From contig NC_016474.1 in the NCBI RefSeq assembly GCF_000226095.1, forward strand, positions 4,030,001-4,094,000: a DNA stretch of 64,000 nucleotides, read 5' to 3'. The stretch's first letter is position 1. Every line of letters begins with the position of its first letter. The DNA comes from Thermothelomyces thermophilus ATCC 42464 (Eukaryota; Ascomycota; Sordariomycetes; Sordariales; Chaetomiaceae). The position numbers and the translations under genes are program-made. Positions 45,817-58,500 of this stretch are shown piece by piece. The notes under the pieces were generated by a model. The model was not told the DNA's origin and made no database searches. It was given only the letters and a program-made list of their open reading frames with translations.

Positions 45817-47493
45817 CTAGGGGATGACTTCGCGTTTCCCATCCTCATAGACCTTAATGGTTGGAGTCTGTCAAACACAAGTCAGCAGCAACTCTAATAA
45901 TACCATACCAGGCGATCGGAGGATTTGAAGACTTAATTACAATATCCATGCCGTGGGTCTCAAAGAAACGGCAGTCGATATCATAGCGGCACGACCCCGG
46001 GTTCGTGCAATGGTGGCCGTAAATGCAGGAGACGTCACGGCACCGCAGACCAGAGTTACAGCGCGTCTTGCGCACTTTATGCCGGAGTGCGAGCATTCCG
46101 GCGGCGTTCAGGCGCTCTCCGTGGTAGTGGCGGCAATTGGGAATATCGCAATGGCCGATTAAGTGATAGCGGTTGCAAAGGTTGATACCGCCGTTTATAT
46201 TCTTTCGGTTCTCGAGCGCCTGAACCACCTGGGGGTCCGGGCGGGCCAAGGGGACATCCACGCGCTCGTCGTTCTTATTGAGCTGGTAGTACGGACGCGG
46301 GGACGCTGGTCTCCTTTGACTCGCGATATTGATCACCGGAGCCGCCGCGGTTTGCCCCACGGTAGCATAGCTGGTCTGCTGCCGGGGCCCGGGCCTGCTC
46401 TCCGCAGCCTGCGGGGAAGATGCTGCTGGTCTAGGGGACTCGGTTGCCGAGGGACTAGCTCTAATAGGTGGGTTGTTCGTCCCGTCGCCGGAAGGGTTGA
46501 AGGTTGTTGGTATTATCGGATCATGCGGCGGAGCAGCCAGAGCTTCAACAGGTTCCGGACGCTTGGACGGCAAGGGGTCCGATCGAAAGACCGAGGGGCA
46601 GCTAATCCAACTGAAGGAAAGCTTTCTGAAATCGGCAGCGGGGGGAGTGGTCTTCAGGAGGCAAATCTTTTCGTTGCCGCGGAAGGATTCGAGGAAGGTA
46701 GCGTAGCCGTTATCGTGACAGCCGGCCAAAACAAGACGTTTACACTGTATGTTTCTCTCCATGACTTCAAAGAGTTTGCGCACTTTATGGTCGGCCTGCT
46801 CCTTGCCGTGACCGACGTCGGTAAAGGTGAAGAGGGGCTGGGCGCGGCAGAAACCGCGAGCAAACTTGGTCAAGGCTGCATGGTCGTTAACAGGGAGAAG
46901 AACACCGGAATCATGGAGGGTGCGGGATAGGTCCTTCATATTAAGGACGACGTGTACGAAAATGTTGTCAATGTTCGAGAAGGACGAGCTATCATGAAAG
47001 TAGGCCTTTAGTTGTTTATGCAGCTCATGAGCGGCTTGTCCGCCGCCCTCTTCCCCCAGGGCGATCAGGTCTTCGCGGAATATGGCTCCATCGCCGTCGA
47101 TAACGACAAAGGCAAAGGGCGCGGATTCCTGTGGCTCGGGTTATCAGTCCGTGTCGAAGACGGCGGGAGGAAAGATGAGGTCCGGCCGTGCCACAGCATG
47201 TCATCTCCCTCCTCTCTCCGAAGGCAACGGGCGTAAAAAAAGAAACTTACGGTATCAGCTCTAAGTCTATTCAGCTCCTGGTCTGCCTTACGATGTTGCT
47301 CTCCCAAGACCTTGGTGAGATGCTTTTGATATTCGCACTCGGCACATTTCTTGTCGTACTCCTTAAGCAACTCCATGTATTTCTTCTCCAACTCTCCCTC
47401 AAGGGTCTTCCGTTCGTCGGCATGGTTTAACCATGCCTTCAAGGGATGGAGATAAGACCGAGCGGCTTCTGATAACTCCTCGTCGCGGCTCAT
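45817..47493 (-). CDS. CCCH zinc-finger protein with N-terminal coiled coil and conserved DGDG domain
   Basis: Three exons: 47,493-47,251, 47,128-45,941 and 45,867-45,817. Introns are 47,129-47,250 (GTAAGT..CAG) and 45,868-45,940 (GTAATT..CAG, GCTGAC branch). The exon lengths of 81, 396 and 17 codons give 493 residues. Residues 1-81 form a Glu/Lys-rich coiled coil. The next domain starts PFAFVVIDGDGAIFREDLI and continues through IDNIFVHVVLNMKDLSRTL and GVLLPVNDHAAL to a TDVGHGKEQADHKVRKLFE helix; it occurs in many ascomycete CCCH proteins (DUF7923-type, from memory). A Pro/Ser-rich linker follows. Next come LCNRYHLIGHCDIPNCRHYH (C-X8-C-X4-C-X3-H) and a second Cys/His cluster (CRDVSCIYGHHC..C). 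The last exon restores the expected tail TPTIKVYEDGKREVIP. It is likely an RNA-binding nuclear or cytoplasmic protein; targets are unknown. An upstream in-frame ATG-like extension was not used because it is low-complexity. Confidence 0.88.
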
Positions 47494-48963
47494 GGTGGCG
47501 TTCGAGAGTCCTTTTCTTTCCTCGTTCTCTTTTTTTTTTGATCGTGGACGACGAGCAATATTGGTAAATACGTGGTAGCGTGCTGGCAAGATACGAGCAG
47601 CGAGGGATGTTGGTGTCCGAAATCCTTAGGAAAAAAAAAAAAGTAGGTACTGTCAAAGCTTATAAGAGACGAAGGATGTTGTCAAGAGTTTGATCGAGAA
47701 AAGAGAAACTGGAAATCAACGACGCGCACGTTGCTGCCTTTCTGAACGAGGGAAGGGGCACTGTACGAAATGATGCCGCAGGAGCTTCTGCGAGCCGCTC
47801 ATGTCCATGATTGGGCACATCGTCTGACAATGGTTAGAGTTGGCTTCTACACGTACGTGGAAGCCACGTCCACGTGTAGGATCGTTACTCGGCCCACGGT
47901 GCAAGGCGCGGCTGCATCAAATGTCAGGCGGGCGTTGCCAGAAGCCTTCCTCTGTGTCATCGACACCCAGCTGCCTCAGCCTGCCGTGGCGCTAAAACAG
48001 CGACGTCCAGTCGAATTACACAGCAGGTGCTACTGTGTATGTGAAACAAGTAGCATGCAGGGATTAATTAGTCATTCCTCGGAACGCACCAATCTCCTCC
48101 TTGCTCAGTCCCCACCATCAACTTGTACAGTGGGGTCAGAAAAGTGTTTGCCCACTTCAACTGTCACGAACGCAAGCCGACCCGCGCCCGCCGCCGGGCC
48201 GTGGCGGCCGGAGGGCCCGCGCCAGGGCACTGATAGGCACAACCCCAGGCCTCGGCGTGGCGGGTTGAATAAGTGTCGAAAAGCAAAAGCGACACCGCAA
48301 TTGCCCGCCAGCAATTGCACCTTAAGTATGGGTATTCTGACAATAGGTAATTACAGGTTGGATATTTTGTAGCAATATGATGGCTATATAGATGATAGAA
48401 GATGGTTTCCAATAGATGGAAGATGGTTTCAATTGATAGAAGAAAGTTGGTAAGTTGTAAATAGTTCAAAAGTGCGATGTCTTCTTCCTACGTTTGCTGG
48501 CCCTGTGGCTCTGGTATAAGTAGAGGATTAGGAACAAAGAACCCTCCGTTTGCTAGCCCGTTTGCCAGATCTATAGGTCTTATCTTATCTAACCTTATAT
48601 AATAGACACATCTATAGACAACATACTGCATTAATAGAGTATAATTAATGAATTGCGAGTAATTATATATATATATATAATATAAGGTATACTAAACAAG
48701 GTCGTATCTAGGTAATTATACTCTAATAATAATAAATAATATGCCGCTCCCCTCTTTTGTTATTTTTTTCTTTTCCTTTGCCTACGCCGGTACAAAGAAC
48801 AACCATGACATTAATACACGTAGCTTCGAAAGGAAAAAAAAGCCGTACCCTAGTCACGAGAGACCGCCCAGACAGTCTGGGAAATAATTGCCCAGGACGC
48901 ACGAGGCGATCGTCCCCCATCAGCCAGGAGAAACATATGACTCTTGTTTTGTATTTAATCACA
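47494..48963. other. Intergenic, no gene recognised
   Basis: About 1.5 kb. It includes T/A homopolymers near the CCCH gene (47,530-47,539 and 47,632-47,642), an imperfect hairpin at 47,842-47,879, and an AT-rich, RIP-like stretch (48,340-48,740) with an AT dinucleotide run near 48,667-48,680. Frames on both strands lack protein character. Confidence 0.55.
47842..47879. repeat. Imperfect hairpin
   Basis: GGCTTC and GAAGCC flank a CACGTACGTG core, followed by a second CCACGTCCACGTGTAG half that pairs with the start (CTACACGT). It could be a small cruciform or a transcription-factor palindrome; function unknown. Confidence 0.4.
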
Positions 48964-50436
48964 TCACGCAGGCAGCCCTGCTGGCGGCGGGGCCGAAGCG
49001 ACCTTGTTATACAGCCAGTGGGCGAACCGCACGCTGGGCTCGTCGACGGCCTTGGTGACCAGCTCGGCCAGGTAGAGGGTGATGGGGAGGAGGATGAGGT
49101 GCGGGGCCAGGAAGGCGAGCTCGAGGCCTATGGGGCCGGACATGGGCAGGGGGAAGAGGTTGACCCATCCGGGGAGGTTGTAGGAGCGGCCGGCGCCGGG
49201 CCAGCCGACGGCGGCGTAGAGGCGGTCGCCGAGGGTGCTGAGGACGGGCCCGTGGACGAGATAGAGCGCGTACGAGACGCGGCCGAGGTGCTGGCAGAAG
49301 GGCGTCTCGAAGAAGCGCCGGAGCCGGGGCAGGTGCGGCAGCGAGCCGACGAGGAGGACGGCGGCCCAGAAGAGGAAGAACCACTTGGCGTCCGAGAGCG
49401 GGGCCGGGACGAGGAAGGAGAGCAGGTACCAGCCCGGGTTCCTCCTCATGTCGGCGACGTCGGCGATGCGGGCGGGGCAGCCGCCGAGGTAGACGGAGAG
49501 GGCCAGCAGCAGCAGCGGGGCCCACGAGAGGCCCAAGGGGCGGCGCGGCCGGCGGAGGAGGTCGTCTAGGAAGGGCGGCAGGTCGTCGGCGGCGGCCAGC
49601 TGGTCGAGGTCGCGGAGCAGCATGCCGGCAGCGAAGAGGGCGTAGTGGGCGTCGTCGACGAGGCAGAGCAGGTAGAAGACCAGCGCGGCCTCGCACCACA
49701 GGCGGGTGTTCCGGCCGCAGCGCGAGAAGGCGAGGAGGGCGGTGTAGATGACGAGGGAGCCGCGGAACTCGACGGGGATGGACCACAGGTGGAAGTTGTG
49801 GCTCAGCACCGCCGACTTGTCGGCGCGGAAGACGAAGCTGAAGCGCATCATCTCGGCAGACCAGTCTAAGACGGCGCGGAGATAGCTGGGCCGAAGCGGG
49901 AGGCCGTCGATCCAGATGCCCAATGCTTGGTGCAGGGTCATGTAGACGAAGGTGGTGCAGATGATGGGGAGGAAGAGGCGGAACCAGCGGCGGAACAGGG
50001 CGGATGCGAGGGAGTCGGCCAGCCCGGCCTGGTCGCCGGCGTGGATGAGGCTCAGGGGCTTGGCCGACAGGACGTAACCCGAGATGACAAAGAAGGCGGC
50101 GACGGCAAAATGGCCGCCGTTGAACAGGATGCGGATGCCGGGGAGGGTGGCGAAGTAGTGGCGCCCGTTGAAGCCGAAGCTCGACTCGAGGGCGGCGGCT
50201 TGGGGAGGCAGGTGGGCCCAGAGCTGGTGGTGGTGCCAGTAGACCAGGAAGGCGGCAAACCCTCTTAGGCCGTCGAGGTACGCCGTCGGCCTGAGCTGCT
50301 CGGGAGAGGTGCCGGACAGACGGGAGCCCCGAGCGGTATTAGCCATCGAGTCGGATGACTGCAGGGCCCCGCTGTCCCACCGCCGCTCATCAAATCCCCG
50401 TTTGAGCTCGATGGACTCTCCTACGTCGCTCGGCAT
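48964..50436 (-). CDS. Acyltransferase-3 family multi-pass membrane protein
   Basis: Single exon, 490 residues from ATG 50,436 to TGA 48,964. It belongs to the acyltransferase_3 (OafA/NodX-like) family, integral membrane enzymes that O-acylate sugars, lipids or small molecules. It shows the N-terminal YLDGLRGFAAFLVYWHHH motif (about 55-75) with the putative catalytic histidine, HFAVAAFFVISGYVLS, RRWFRLFLPI, LWSIPVEFRGSLVIY and the C-terminal LGRVSYALYLVHGPV motif. About ten hydrophobic segments are present. The acceptor is not predictable. Neighbour genes suggest no pathway. An opposite-strand frame over the same stretch is a GC-driven shadow. Confidence 0.9.
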   Translation of the reverse strand: MPSDVGESIELKRGFDERRWDSGALQSSDSMANTARGSRLSGTSPEQLRPTAYLDGLRGFAAFLVYWHHHQLWAHLPPQAAALESSFGFNGRHYFATLPGIRILFNGGHFAVAAFFVISGYVLSAKPLSLIHAGDQAGLADSLASALFRRWFRLFLPIICTTFVYMTLHQALGIWIDGLPLRPSYLRAVLDWSAEMMRFSFVFRADKSAVLSHNFHLWSIPVEFRGSLVIYTALLAFSRCGRNTRLWCEAALVFYLLCLVDDAHYALFAAGMLLRDLDQLAAADDLPPFLDDLLRRPRRPLGLSWAPLLLLALSVYLGGCPARIADVADMRRNPGWYLLSFLVPAPLSDAKWFFLFWAAVLLVGSLPHLPRLRRFFETPFCQHLGRVSYALYLVHGPVLSTLGDRLYAAVGWPGAGRSYNLPGWVNLFPLPMSGPIGLELAFLAPHLILLPITLYLAELVTKAVDEPSVRFAHWLYNKVASAPPPAGLPA

Positions 50437-51007
50437 CGTCAACCTACATCTCGTCGTAGCAGGTAATTATGCAAAGACGAAACGCGCGGCAGGATGTACT
50501 TGCGATACACGGGTTGTTGTGTGGTGCAGTGTGATACGTACCACTATTTTTTTCCTCCCTCTTTTTATCCTTTCTTTTCACAGAGAGAGAGAGGGAAAGA
50601 GAGAGAGGAAATGAAAATGAGAAAGAAAGGTGTCTCGCCTTGACCGTTAAGCGATCTGCATACCTTTGTTTCTACTTGTATGAATAATACCTGTATGGAT
50701 ACGGAGTACACTATGGAATAAATTCCATACTCTGGTCTGTGCTAGCTGCGGTTAAGTTGGCGTTCAAATGCAGCTCAGGGGCTATCCGTTCTCATTAGAT
50801 CGTCTGACACGTGTGCGGAATATTCCTTGGCATAGTTACTATATAGTGTATTGTGTATATACCCGGTGGTTAGTTGCTGACTAATTAGTTCAGGACTACT
50901 ACCTGTCTCCCGACAGGTAGGGCCAAAACCCCCAGACATGCTAATATAGCCAGACACATCGCCACCAAATTTCCTATACATTCGTATCTTTACAAAAGGG
51001 GCCATCA
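50437..51007. other. Upstream region and edge of gene island
   Basis: The promoter side of the acyltransferase gene, with a GA-rich run at 50,580-50,630. Composition changes sharply to AT-rich at about 51,008. No gene is seen. Confidence 0.6.
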
Positions 51008-53300
51008 AGTTTAATTTAAGTTTAATTGCCCTTATAACAATAGCCTTAAATAGCTATAAATAGTTTAATTATAAACTAGGCTCTAAAAAGCTTAAAAATG
51101 TAGTAAAATTTAATTCTACCTAGTTATAACTAGTCAAATAATTAGTTATATAACTTATATTTATCTCCCTCTCCCTCTATATTATACCCCCTATCCTTAT
51201 CGCTCTTAACGCTCTTAATTATAGTAGTACCTTCTCTTTTAGCCTCCTAGTAATAGTTATTATCTTCTATCCCTAGCGTTACTACTATAGACTTATAGGT
51301 ATGTTACTTCTTAAACCTCCTAATGTCCTTGATAATGGCTATCTATAGAGACTCCTTCTTACCCCTAGATAGAGATAGTAACTTGATATCCTCTTCCTAC
51401 CTATCTTTACTATCTATAAAGTTAAATCTATTATTATCGTTATCGTTAATTGATATTATAGTCATATTACTAATTTATATCCTAGGATGCTTAAGGGATA
51501 GAAGTTTGACTTCTAATAATGGCTTCTTTACTAACTAAGGGATTAGGACTTCCTTTCTATCTCCTAAGTTAAAAAACGCTAGTAGCTAATGCTCCTTTAG
51601 TAGAACCTAAAGAGGGTGATTATTATTAAGAGGAAGATAGTTATTCTTATTAGTCTTTTCTGGGAATTTAGTAAAGGTTGCTATATAAAGGTAATACCGA
51701 TTAATATTGGGAATCTTATTTTCTAGGTACCTTTTCTAGACTTTATATTCCTCCTTATACTTTTATTTAATCTATTTAATAGTAATATAGGTAGCTTTTT
51801 AGCTAGTATCTTAAATTGCCTTAGTGCTCTTCTAAGCTTAGATTTCCTGAAACCGTCGAATCTATTAGATAGTTATACTTATTATAACTTCTCTTATTAG
51901 CTTAATAAGTTGGCCTTATATTTTCTTAGTAGATAGTATAGCTAGATAGGCTCTCTTATCTTTAGTAAAGTTATTTAGATATTTATATATTAGCTAACCC
52001 TTATTAACTATTAATATAATATTCTAAAAGTATTCTTATATTAATAAACTAAAAAGCTTAAGATATTACTTTTAAATACGGTTAATACCTTTTTTTACGT
52101 ATATCCATTACTTGTTATTAGGAATCATTATAGGATGTCTAATGCTTATATTAGATAATACTTTCTCCTTAATCTAGTCTATTATAATATATTAGTTTAA
52201 TAGAAAAAGACTAGTCTTTTCGAATCTTGCTATAATATTTCGGTATTTAAAACTAACCTCCTAGATTTCCTAGAATCCTCTAACAAAGTCTGCCTAGGTA
52301 AATGTAAAATCGCCGTTTCGAACTACCTACTAAAGATATTATTAATATACTTTCTTAAGATAGTAAAAGACTCTTATATCTATTAGCTAGATAAAGTATA
52401 TTAAATAGAGAGGGAGGAAGATAATAATAATATTAAATAAGAGGTAGTATTTATAAAGCTTAAGGTTATAATATCCCATAAAGTTATCCAGGATAAGTAA
52501 TTAGTATATATATTCTTCTAATAGTATAGATATATAGATTAAATCTTTAAGGGTAACGTTATCTAGGTTAATAAAGTATATACTAAGAGTAGGACTATAG
52601 TTATAATAGTTATAACCAAACTATTTCTTAAAGCTTATATTATATCGTTAGAACTTAATATAGATAGTAAAGGAGTATTTATTAAAATATTATATCTAAT
52701 CCATTATAATCTTAGTATTATTGAATACTATCTCTAACTTATAGAATTATATTTCCTTATTAATACCTTTAATATTCTAATCTTCTAATAGCTATTATTT
52801 AAAGATATAGAATATTAGGATAGTATCGCTAATAGCATTTCTAATACTAATTATACTTATTAACTCTTGGTTATAAAGGTCTAGAATCTCTAGTTAATAA
52901 AATACTATAGTTAGTATTCTAAACTAACACTTAGAAAAGAGAAAGATACTAACCTTCTTCTTTTTATCTATCTTAACTATTAAGATCTTAAACTACCTAT
53001 TTAATATTATAAGTATATATCTAGTTTTATTTATATTCTAATAGCTAGATATGGTAATCTTAAAGCTTTTAATAATATCCTTAAACTTGTTAAAGAATAT
53101 CTCTAGTTCTTCTACCTACTACTTAGCTAAGAGTTAGTTTACTTTGACTAGTTTAAAGAATATTAGCTAAAACTATAGATAATCCTATTTCCAATACGAC
53201 TACTAGTACTTATTAATAGGAAGGTAGGGAGGATCGCAATATACCTATAAACGATTAGTAGTATCTTAAAGAAGATCTTTAGTAATAAGAGAACTAAATT
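51008..53300 (-). mobile_element. Unidentified RIP-degraded AT-rich element
   Basis: About 2.3 kb of extreme AT-rich sequence rich in TAG/CTA words, beginning abruptly at 51,008. The minus strand has the better open stretches (for example about 52,450-52,590, where 40-odd residues lack a stop) and helical, Lys/Gln-like composition after allowing for TAG. I recognise no transposase or polymerase motif. It borders the family-2 right copy. A degraded transposon is the likeliest reading. Confidence 0.45.
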
Positions 53301-54293
53301 TAATAAGCTAGTATATATTGGACTAGGGCTAAGAGTTCTTAATATAACCAGAGGGACATAGGGTACAGTTTTGTTTTTCCGGTTCTATAGAGCTTTACTA
53401 TATACGATAGGTATAAATAGGGGTTACCTATCCAGGGGCACCAGACAGATAGACAAGGACAATAGATAGCTTTTAACACTTGTTTACTCTAATAGATTAG
53501 AGTAGCAGGATATAGTTCTTCTTTCTTTTGTAAGTTAGGGATATCTTTTTCTACGTAAGTAGACTCTTTTACGTCTGTCTAGAGGGATATTACTATCGCC
53601 GCCTTCGCCTCTATCGTTGTTGCCGTCCAGATGGTCGGACTTGCCTACTATGACCATAAACACTCGGACGCCCTAGATATTTTAAGCCGAGGCTCCTCCC
53701 TATCTGACTAGATAGAGGTTTAGTTCTAGAGGTACTAAGTAGTGCCCTAGAGGGTTAGTGCTAGCTTATATTTTTAGGGGCTTAATTAGGGAAGAGCTTA
53801 GCTCTAAGTCTAAACTGGACTATTAGACTTTGAGTATAGTAGGATAGTAATATTTGTAATAAAGGAACGAAGATATATATATAGAGGCATGTATAATAAG
53901 ACTGTTAGGAAAGTAAGAAGAGCGAATATAGGTACTAAGAGATCGGTATATCTAGTAGTAGGCTAGGGAACCACTCTTACCCTAATATAATAATATTGCT
54001 AGTAGAGACGGTAGGAATCGTAAGATGATGAGTTTAAAGGAGTTCGACATCTATCTAGAGGGATAGAAACTCCGAAATATAGATTAGTAATACTAGAACT
54101 ATTTAGGGTTCAGAAACGAGATTTTAGAGTTATATAAGTACTAGAGGAAAGCTTTATAACTATCTTAGCCCTAGTTACCTTAGTACTAGCGCTTGCTAGT
54201 AAGGGTATATCTACCTATATATTATTATTCTTTAGCGGTCTAGTATAGATTTATCTTATTATTTTAGGAATTCTAACCTTAGGGGTTAGAGTG
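53300..54293 (+). mobile_element. Family-2 element, right copy, 5' part
   Basis: Inverted copy of 22,861-23,860. A TATAAATAGG box near 53,410 could be its LTR promoter. A GC-richer stretch (53,595-53,665) keeps CA/TG dinucleotides. The element is cut at 54,293 by a family-1 insertion and resumes at 61,883. Confidence 0.7.
54289..54293. repeat. Target-site duplication GAGTG (left) of third family-1 element
   Basis: Repeated at 61,883-61,887. Confidence 0.95.
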
Positions 54294-54739
54294 TGTGACA
54301 AACCTAACTTAGACTTCTTCTAAAAGGGTTCAGACGGAGGTAGGTAAAGCGGGACAAGTATACAGGTCGTCTAAGGGATTCGGTAAAGCCAAAGGGTTTA
54401 TAACAACACTAGAGTTATCTCTTACAGTAATCAGCGATGCTTAGTATAAGTACTATGATTGTGATTGTTACCACTAGTAAACTCTTAGAGTCCACCTAAC
54501 GAGTGACTAGCTAGCTATTTATATACAATTGTCTATCCCTCTTCAATAGTTATCACTAGTACCATTTCTCCTTTTACTCCGTGATTCCGCATTGTCGATG
54601 GTGATATGTTATTATTACTAGTGAAGACCTTAGTCTTAGCGGTAATAATCTTCTAATTGGTCTATTAAGTGATTGGCTGTCGGAATGTCCTACGTCCTAG
54701 CTACAGCCTGCCAGGCTATCTATATACTTATCTGTAATA
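54294..54739 (-). repeat. 3' LTR of third family-1 element
   Basis: 446 bp, subfamily A. The terminal CA has mutated (ends GTAATA). Confidence 0.92.
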
Positions 54740-54864
54740 CGATGTCCCTCCTCTAAGGCTTTCGACCTGAAAGCCCTCTTAGGCCGTTTTAAATAGTGCT
54801 AACACCCTTTGCTTATAAGTACTATATTCTTCCTATTTCTACGTTGCGGTTGCTATGTTGATAA

Positions 54865-55510
54865 GATGCTAGTAGAGAAACGGAAGTCGTATTCCATACG
54901 TTACCGTGCTTCCCTTGCTTAGAACATTGCTAAGAATGGTTTTATCGTTATGCCTTGCTCTTGGTGCGTATTATAAGGTCTTGTCTGTAAAATGATTGCG
55001 TATATAAAGCATTATAAGGCCTATATTCGTCAAGGTCATTCTTGCAATGGCTTGGGCATCCTGCTTTCTTCCTATAAGCTTATCTCCTTTTTTCTTTTTT
55101 TTTGAGTGTAATTCCTAATGTTTGTTCTAGTAGATTACATTCTCTAGGAGTAGCATCGTATTAAGGATGCTAAACGTTATACCGAGCTTAAGCTAGATAA
55201 ATCCTAATACCGTCTAGAAGAAGCTTAGCACGAGTTATCCGAAAAGCTTACGCGGCTCCGGCGTCTTCGTTAGTAGAAGGAGTTTTTAGTAGAGAAAGGT
55301 GCCGATATGGTAGTGCGTGGTCTATCGACCTTAGACAAGTTAAAGGCAGTTGAGCGGCAAGAGCGACAAGAGGCGCCTACTATACCCTCGTCAGAGATTA
55401 ATGATGCTACCGATGCTATTAACTAAGGCGTTGTCTTTGGTTCTGTCCTAGGTTTTCCTTTAGTTGATCCGGGTTCTACTGGTAGAACTATTCTAGTTTT
55501 CTTAGGGTAG
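54865..55510 (+). pseudogene. Antisense Zn2Cys6/coiled-coil ORF of third family-1 copy (degraded)
   Basis: Counterpart of 12,715-13,357. The ATG at 54,865 opens a frame whose six ligand positions read C, C, C, Y, Y, C at the same C-X2-C-X6-C-X8-C-X2-C-X6-C spacing; the first Cys codon is at 54,956-54,958. TAG/TAA stops and a frame change near the end disable it. The coiled-coil part (about 55,160-55,370) matches the outer copy more closely than the inner. Confidence 0.6.
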
Positions 55511-58500
55511 TTTAAATTCTTAACTAGTTCCTATAAGTTGTCTTCTAGTCTGAAATCAAGCTATTTGACTAGGTACTATAGTTCTTTATTAATAATACGT
55601 GAATCTAGAATTTCTTTGACGTCCTATTCTTCTTTCTTATCTTTTACTTAAATATATATAGTAACCTTAGCGTTTTTCGGTGCTAGTTTAAGAAGCGAAA
55701 TATAAAAAACATCTGTCTGTAGCTATATAGATAATAGTAACAATAGTCGGTAGTTAGATGTCGAAATTCGTTCTTTGATAACGAAGGGTCCGACCTTCTT
55801 AAAGTCTGGCTTTGTGCTTAGTCGTTTGGTTTATAAGTTTCGTATAACTAGGTAGACTTTATCTCCCCTCTCTAGGTAAGGTCTCTTAAGCCTGTGTTTA
55901 TCGTAATAGTTCTTTATTCTAGTCTTGATAAACTCGAGTTCCTTTTTGAGCTTTTCATATAGTGTATATATTTGTTCTGCTTTAACCGCTGCTCTTGGCA
56001 CTATAACCTCTGGTCCTTGCCTAAGGTCTGCTTTATATCTGTAGTTTGCGAAGAATAGTGTGACTTTGGTTGTTTCCGTTAGCGTCATATTATAAGCGAG
56101 TTATACTATTGGCAATAGTATAACCTAATCGTTTTGCTAGTAGTTGACGTAAGAACGGAGATATTGCTTGACAACTTAGTTTAGTCGCTCCGTTTGTCTG
56201 TTAGTCTGTAGGTAATATGCTATTAATAGCTTGCTATTGACGCTTAATCGTTGTATTAACGCTTGCTAGAACTTTGATACGAACTTGGTATCTCTATCGG
56301 TGATCTATTCTTATGGCTAAGCATATACTAATGTAACTTGCTAATAGATTACGTCTGCTAACTATTCCGCTATCTAGGACTCCTTATAGGGAAAGAAGTA
56401 TACCCATTTAGTTAGGCAATCTACTATAGTAAAAATACTATTATAGGTTACTCCTATAGCTATGTCCTTAGATTCTAGTAGCTTTGTAATAAAGTCTATT
56501 ATAACCGAACTCTATAGTTTATTAGCTGTTAGTAATGGCTAAAGTAGTCTATATGGCTTATATTGTACTGTTTTGCTTCGATTGTAAATGTCGTAGTTCT
56601 ATACGACTTCCTTTACTCGTACCGTTAACTATAAAAAGTCGTAGTGTTTCCTAACTTGTATAATAGTCTTTGTAACTCCTTTATATCCTCCGAGTTTCGA
56701 CTTGTAGAGTTCTTAAATCATCTATAGCTATTAATCTTTATTGTAGATATATGCTTTGCCTCGGTACTAGAATTTCCTATCTCTTTCTTCCACTTCGTTA
56801 GGTACTAGTAGTCCGGGTGCTACTTGATACTATGTCTTGTTAATCCTTTCTTCTTGAAAGATCGCGTAACATTCTAGGAACAAGTCAAGTAGATCATCTT
56901 CTATAGGTGTCTACATTTTATAATGTAGCGTTCTGTCTGTTTATTCCTTAAATAACAGTGGTATTATTTCCGTTCGTCCTTTCGTATGATCTATTTATCG
57001 GCTTAAGATGTCCGCTTATATGTTCTCTTTGCCTTTCTTATAGCAGATCTCGAAGTTAAATTCTACAAGGAATTCTGCCTATTGTATTTGTTGTCCGTTA
57101 AGCTCCTTTATTATTATAAAGTATTATAAATTCTTATAATCCATATATACTTATACTAGTTTAATCGTGCTACTAAGGTATAATCGCTATTCCTTAAAAG
57201 CTTTGATAATCGTAAGTAGTTCCTTGTTATAGATTAGATAATTAAGATATAGTCTATTGAGCTTCTTTGAAAAGAAGGCTATAGGATGTAGCTTTCCTTG
57301 TCTGTCTTGTTATCCTAATTATCCTCCGATGGCGTAGTCTGAAGCGTCCGTTTCTACCTCGAATGGTTTCTTAGGGTCTGGTAGTACTAGTATTAGATCT
57401 TTAGTAATAGCGTTACGGATTTACATAAATGCTTACTTATGTTACTCTTCCCATTGGAATTTAGTATTCTTCTTAGTAAGTTCGTATAAAGGTCGTACGA
57501 TCGCTCTAAAGTTCCTAATGAACATCTGGTAGAAGTTTGTAAATCTAATAAAGCTTCGTACTTCCGTGACTAACGTCGGTTGTAGCTAATTCCTAATAGC
57601 TTTAACCTTTAAAGGTTCTATCCGGATTTGCCCTAGGGATATTTCGTATCCTAAAAAGACTATCTTCCTAATATAGAATTCGCTCTTTTCCTTGTTAATT
57701 AATAGCTTGTACGTATATAGCGTGTCTAATACTACTTTTACGTGCTTCTAGTATTTGTCTATCGTCTTAGAGAAGATAAGTATATTATTAAGATAATATA
57801 CTGTAAATTTGTTAAGAAAGGGTTAGATAGCTTGATCAATCAGGGCTTAGAACGTTACTAGCGCGTTTATAAGTCCGAATAGTATGACGAGGTACTTATA
57901 GTAGCTATAGGGTGTCCTAAAGGCCGTTTTCTACTCGTCGCTTTCTTTAATCTATATATAGTTATAGGCCGATAGTAAGTCAAGATACGTAAAATATTAG
58001 GCTCCTACTAACTAATCTTAGAGCTATAAGATTAGTAATAACAGGTATTGGTTCTTTACAGTCTGTTCATTAGGTTACTAATAGTCAATATATAACTATA
58101 GCTTTCTATCTTTCTTAGGCATAAATAGGATTAGGTAGCCTACTAGCAATATTAATAGGTAGATATATCCTCTTTGAAGGTTCTCCTCTAAATATCGCTT
58201 AAGTTCTTCATTCTATATCTAGCTTATATAGTAAATCTTAAAGAACTTTAGTCGTGCTCCTTCCTTAAGCTTGATCTCGTAATTCTATAGGCCGTGTTCT
58301 AGTAGTCCTTCTAGATGTTTCGGTTCGAATGCTAGGTATCCTTCGTATTCCTTTGGTACTTCCCTAGTCTTGTCTCGCCTTTCGGTTTTCTGATAGTATA
58401 CGAACTTAGTTCCGTCTATGGCGATACTAGTGATTTCTCCTATCTCAGCCTACTACTCCTATTGCAGTGCTCTGCATTCGTTAACGGAGAGAATAGCTAT

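Noticed and set aside
49007-49786. Long Pro/Arg/Leu-rich frame within the acyltransferase gene
   Set aside because: Shifted frame in GC-rich coding DNA; the minus-strand acyltransferase reading has all family motifs.
24538-51007. Gene island as cargo of a Starship-type giant transposon or a biosynthetic cluster
   Set aside because: No tyrosine-recombinase captain, PKS, NRPS or terpene genes are seen; the island holds conserved housekeeping genes, and the flanking repeats are ordinary retroelements with their own target duplications.
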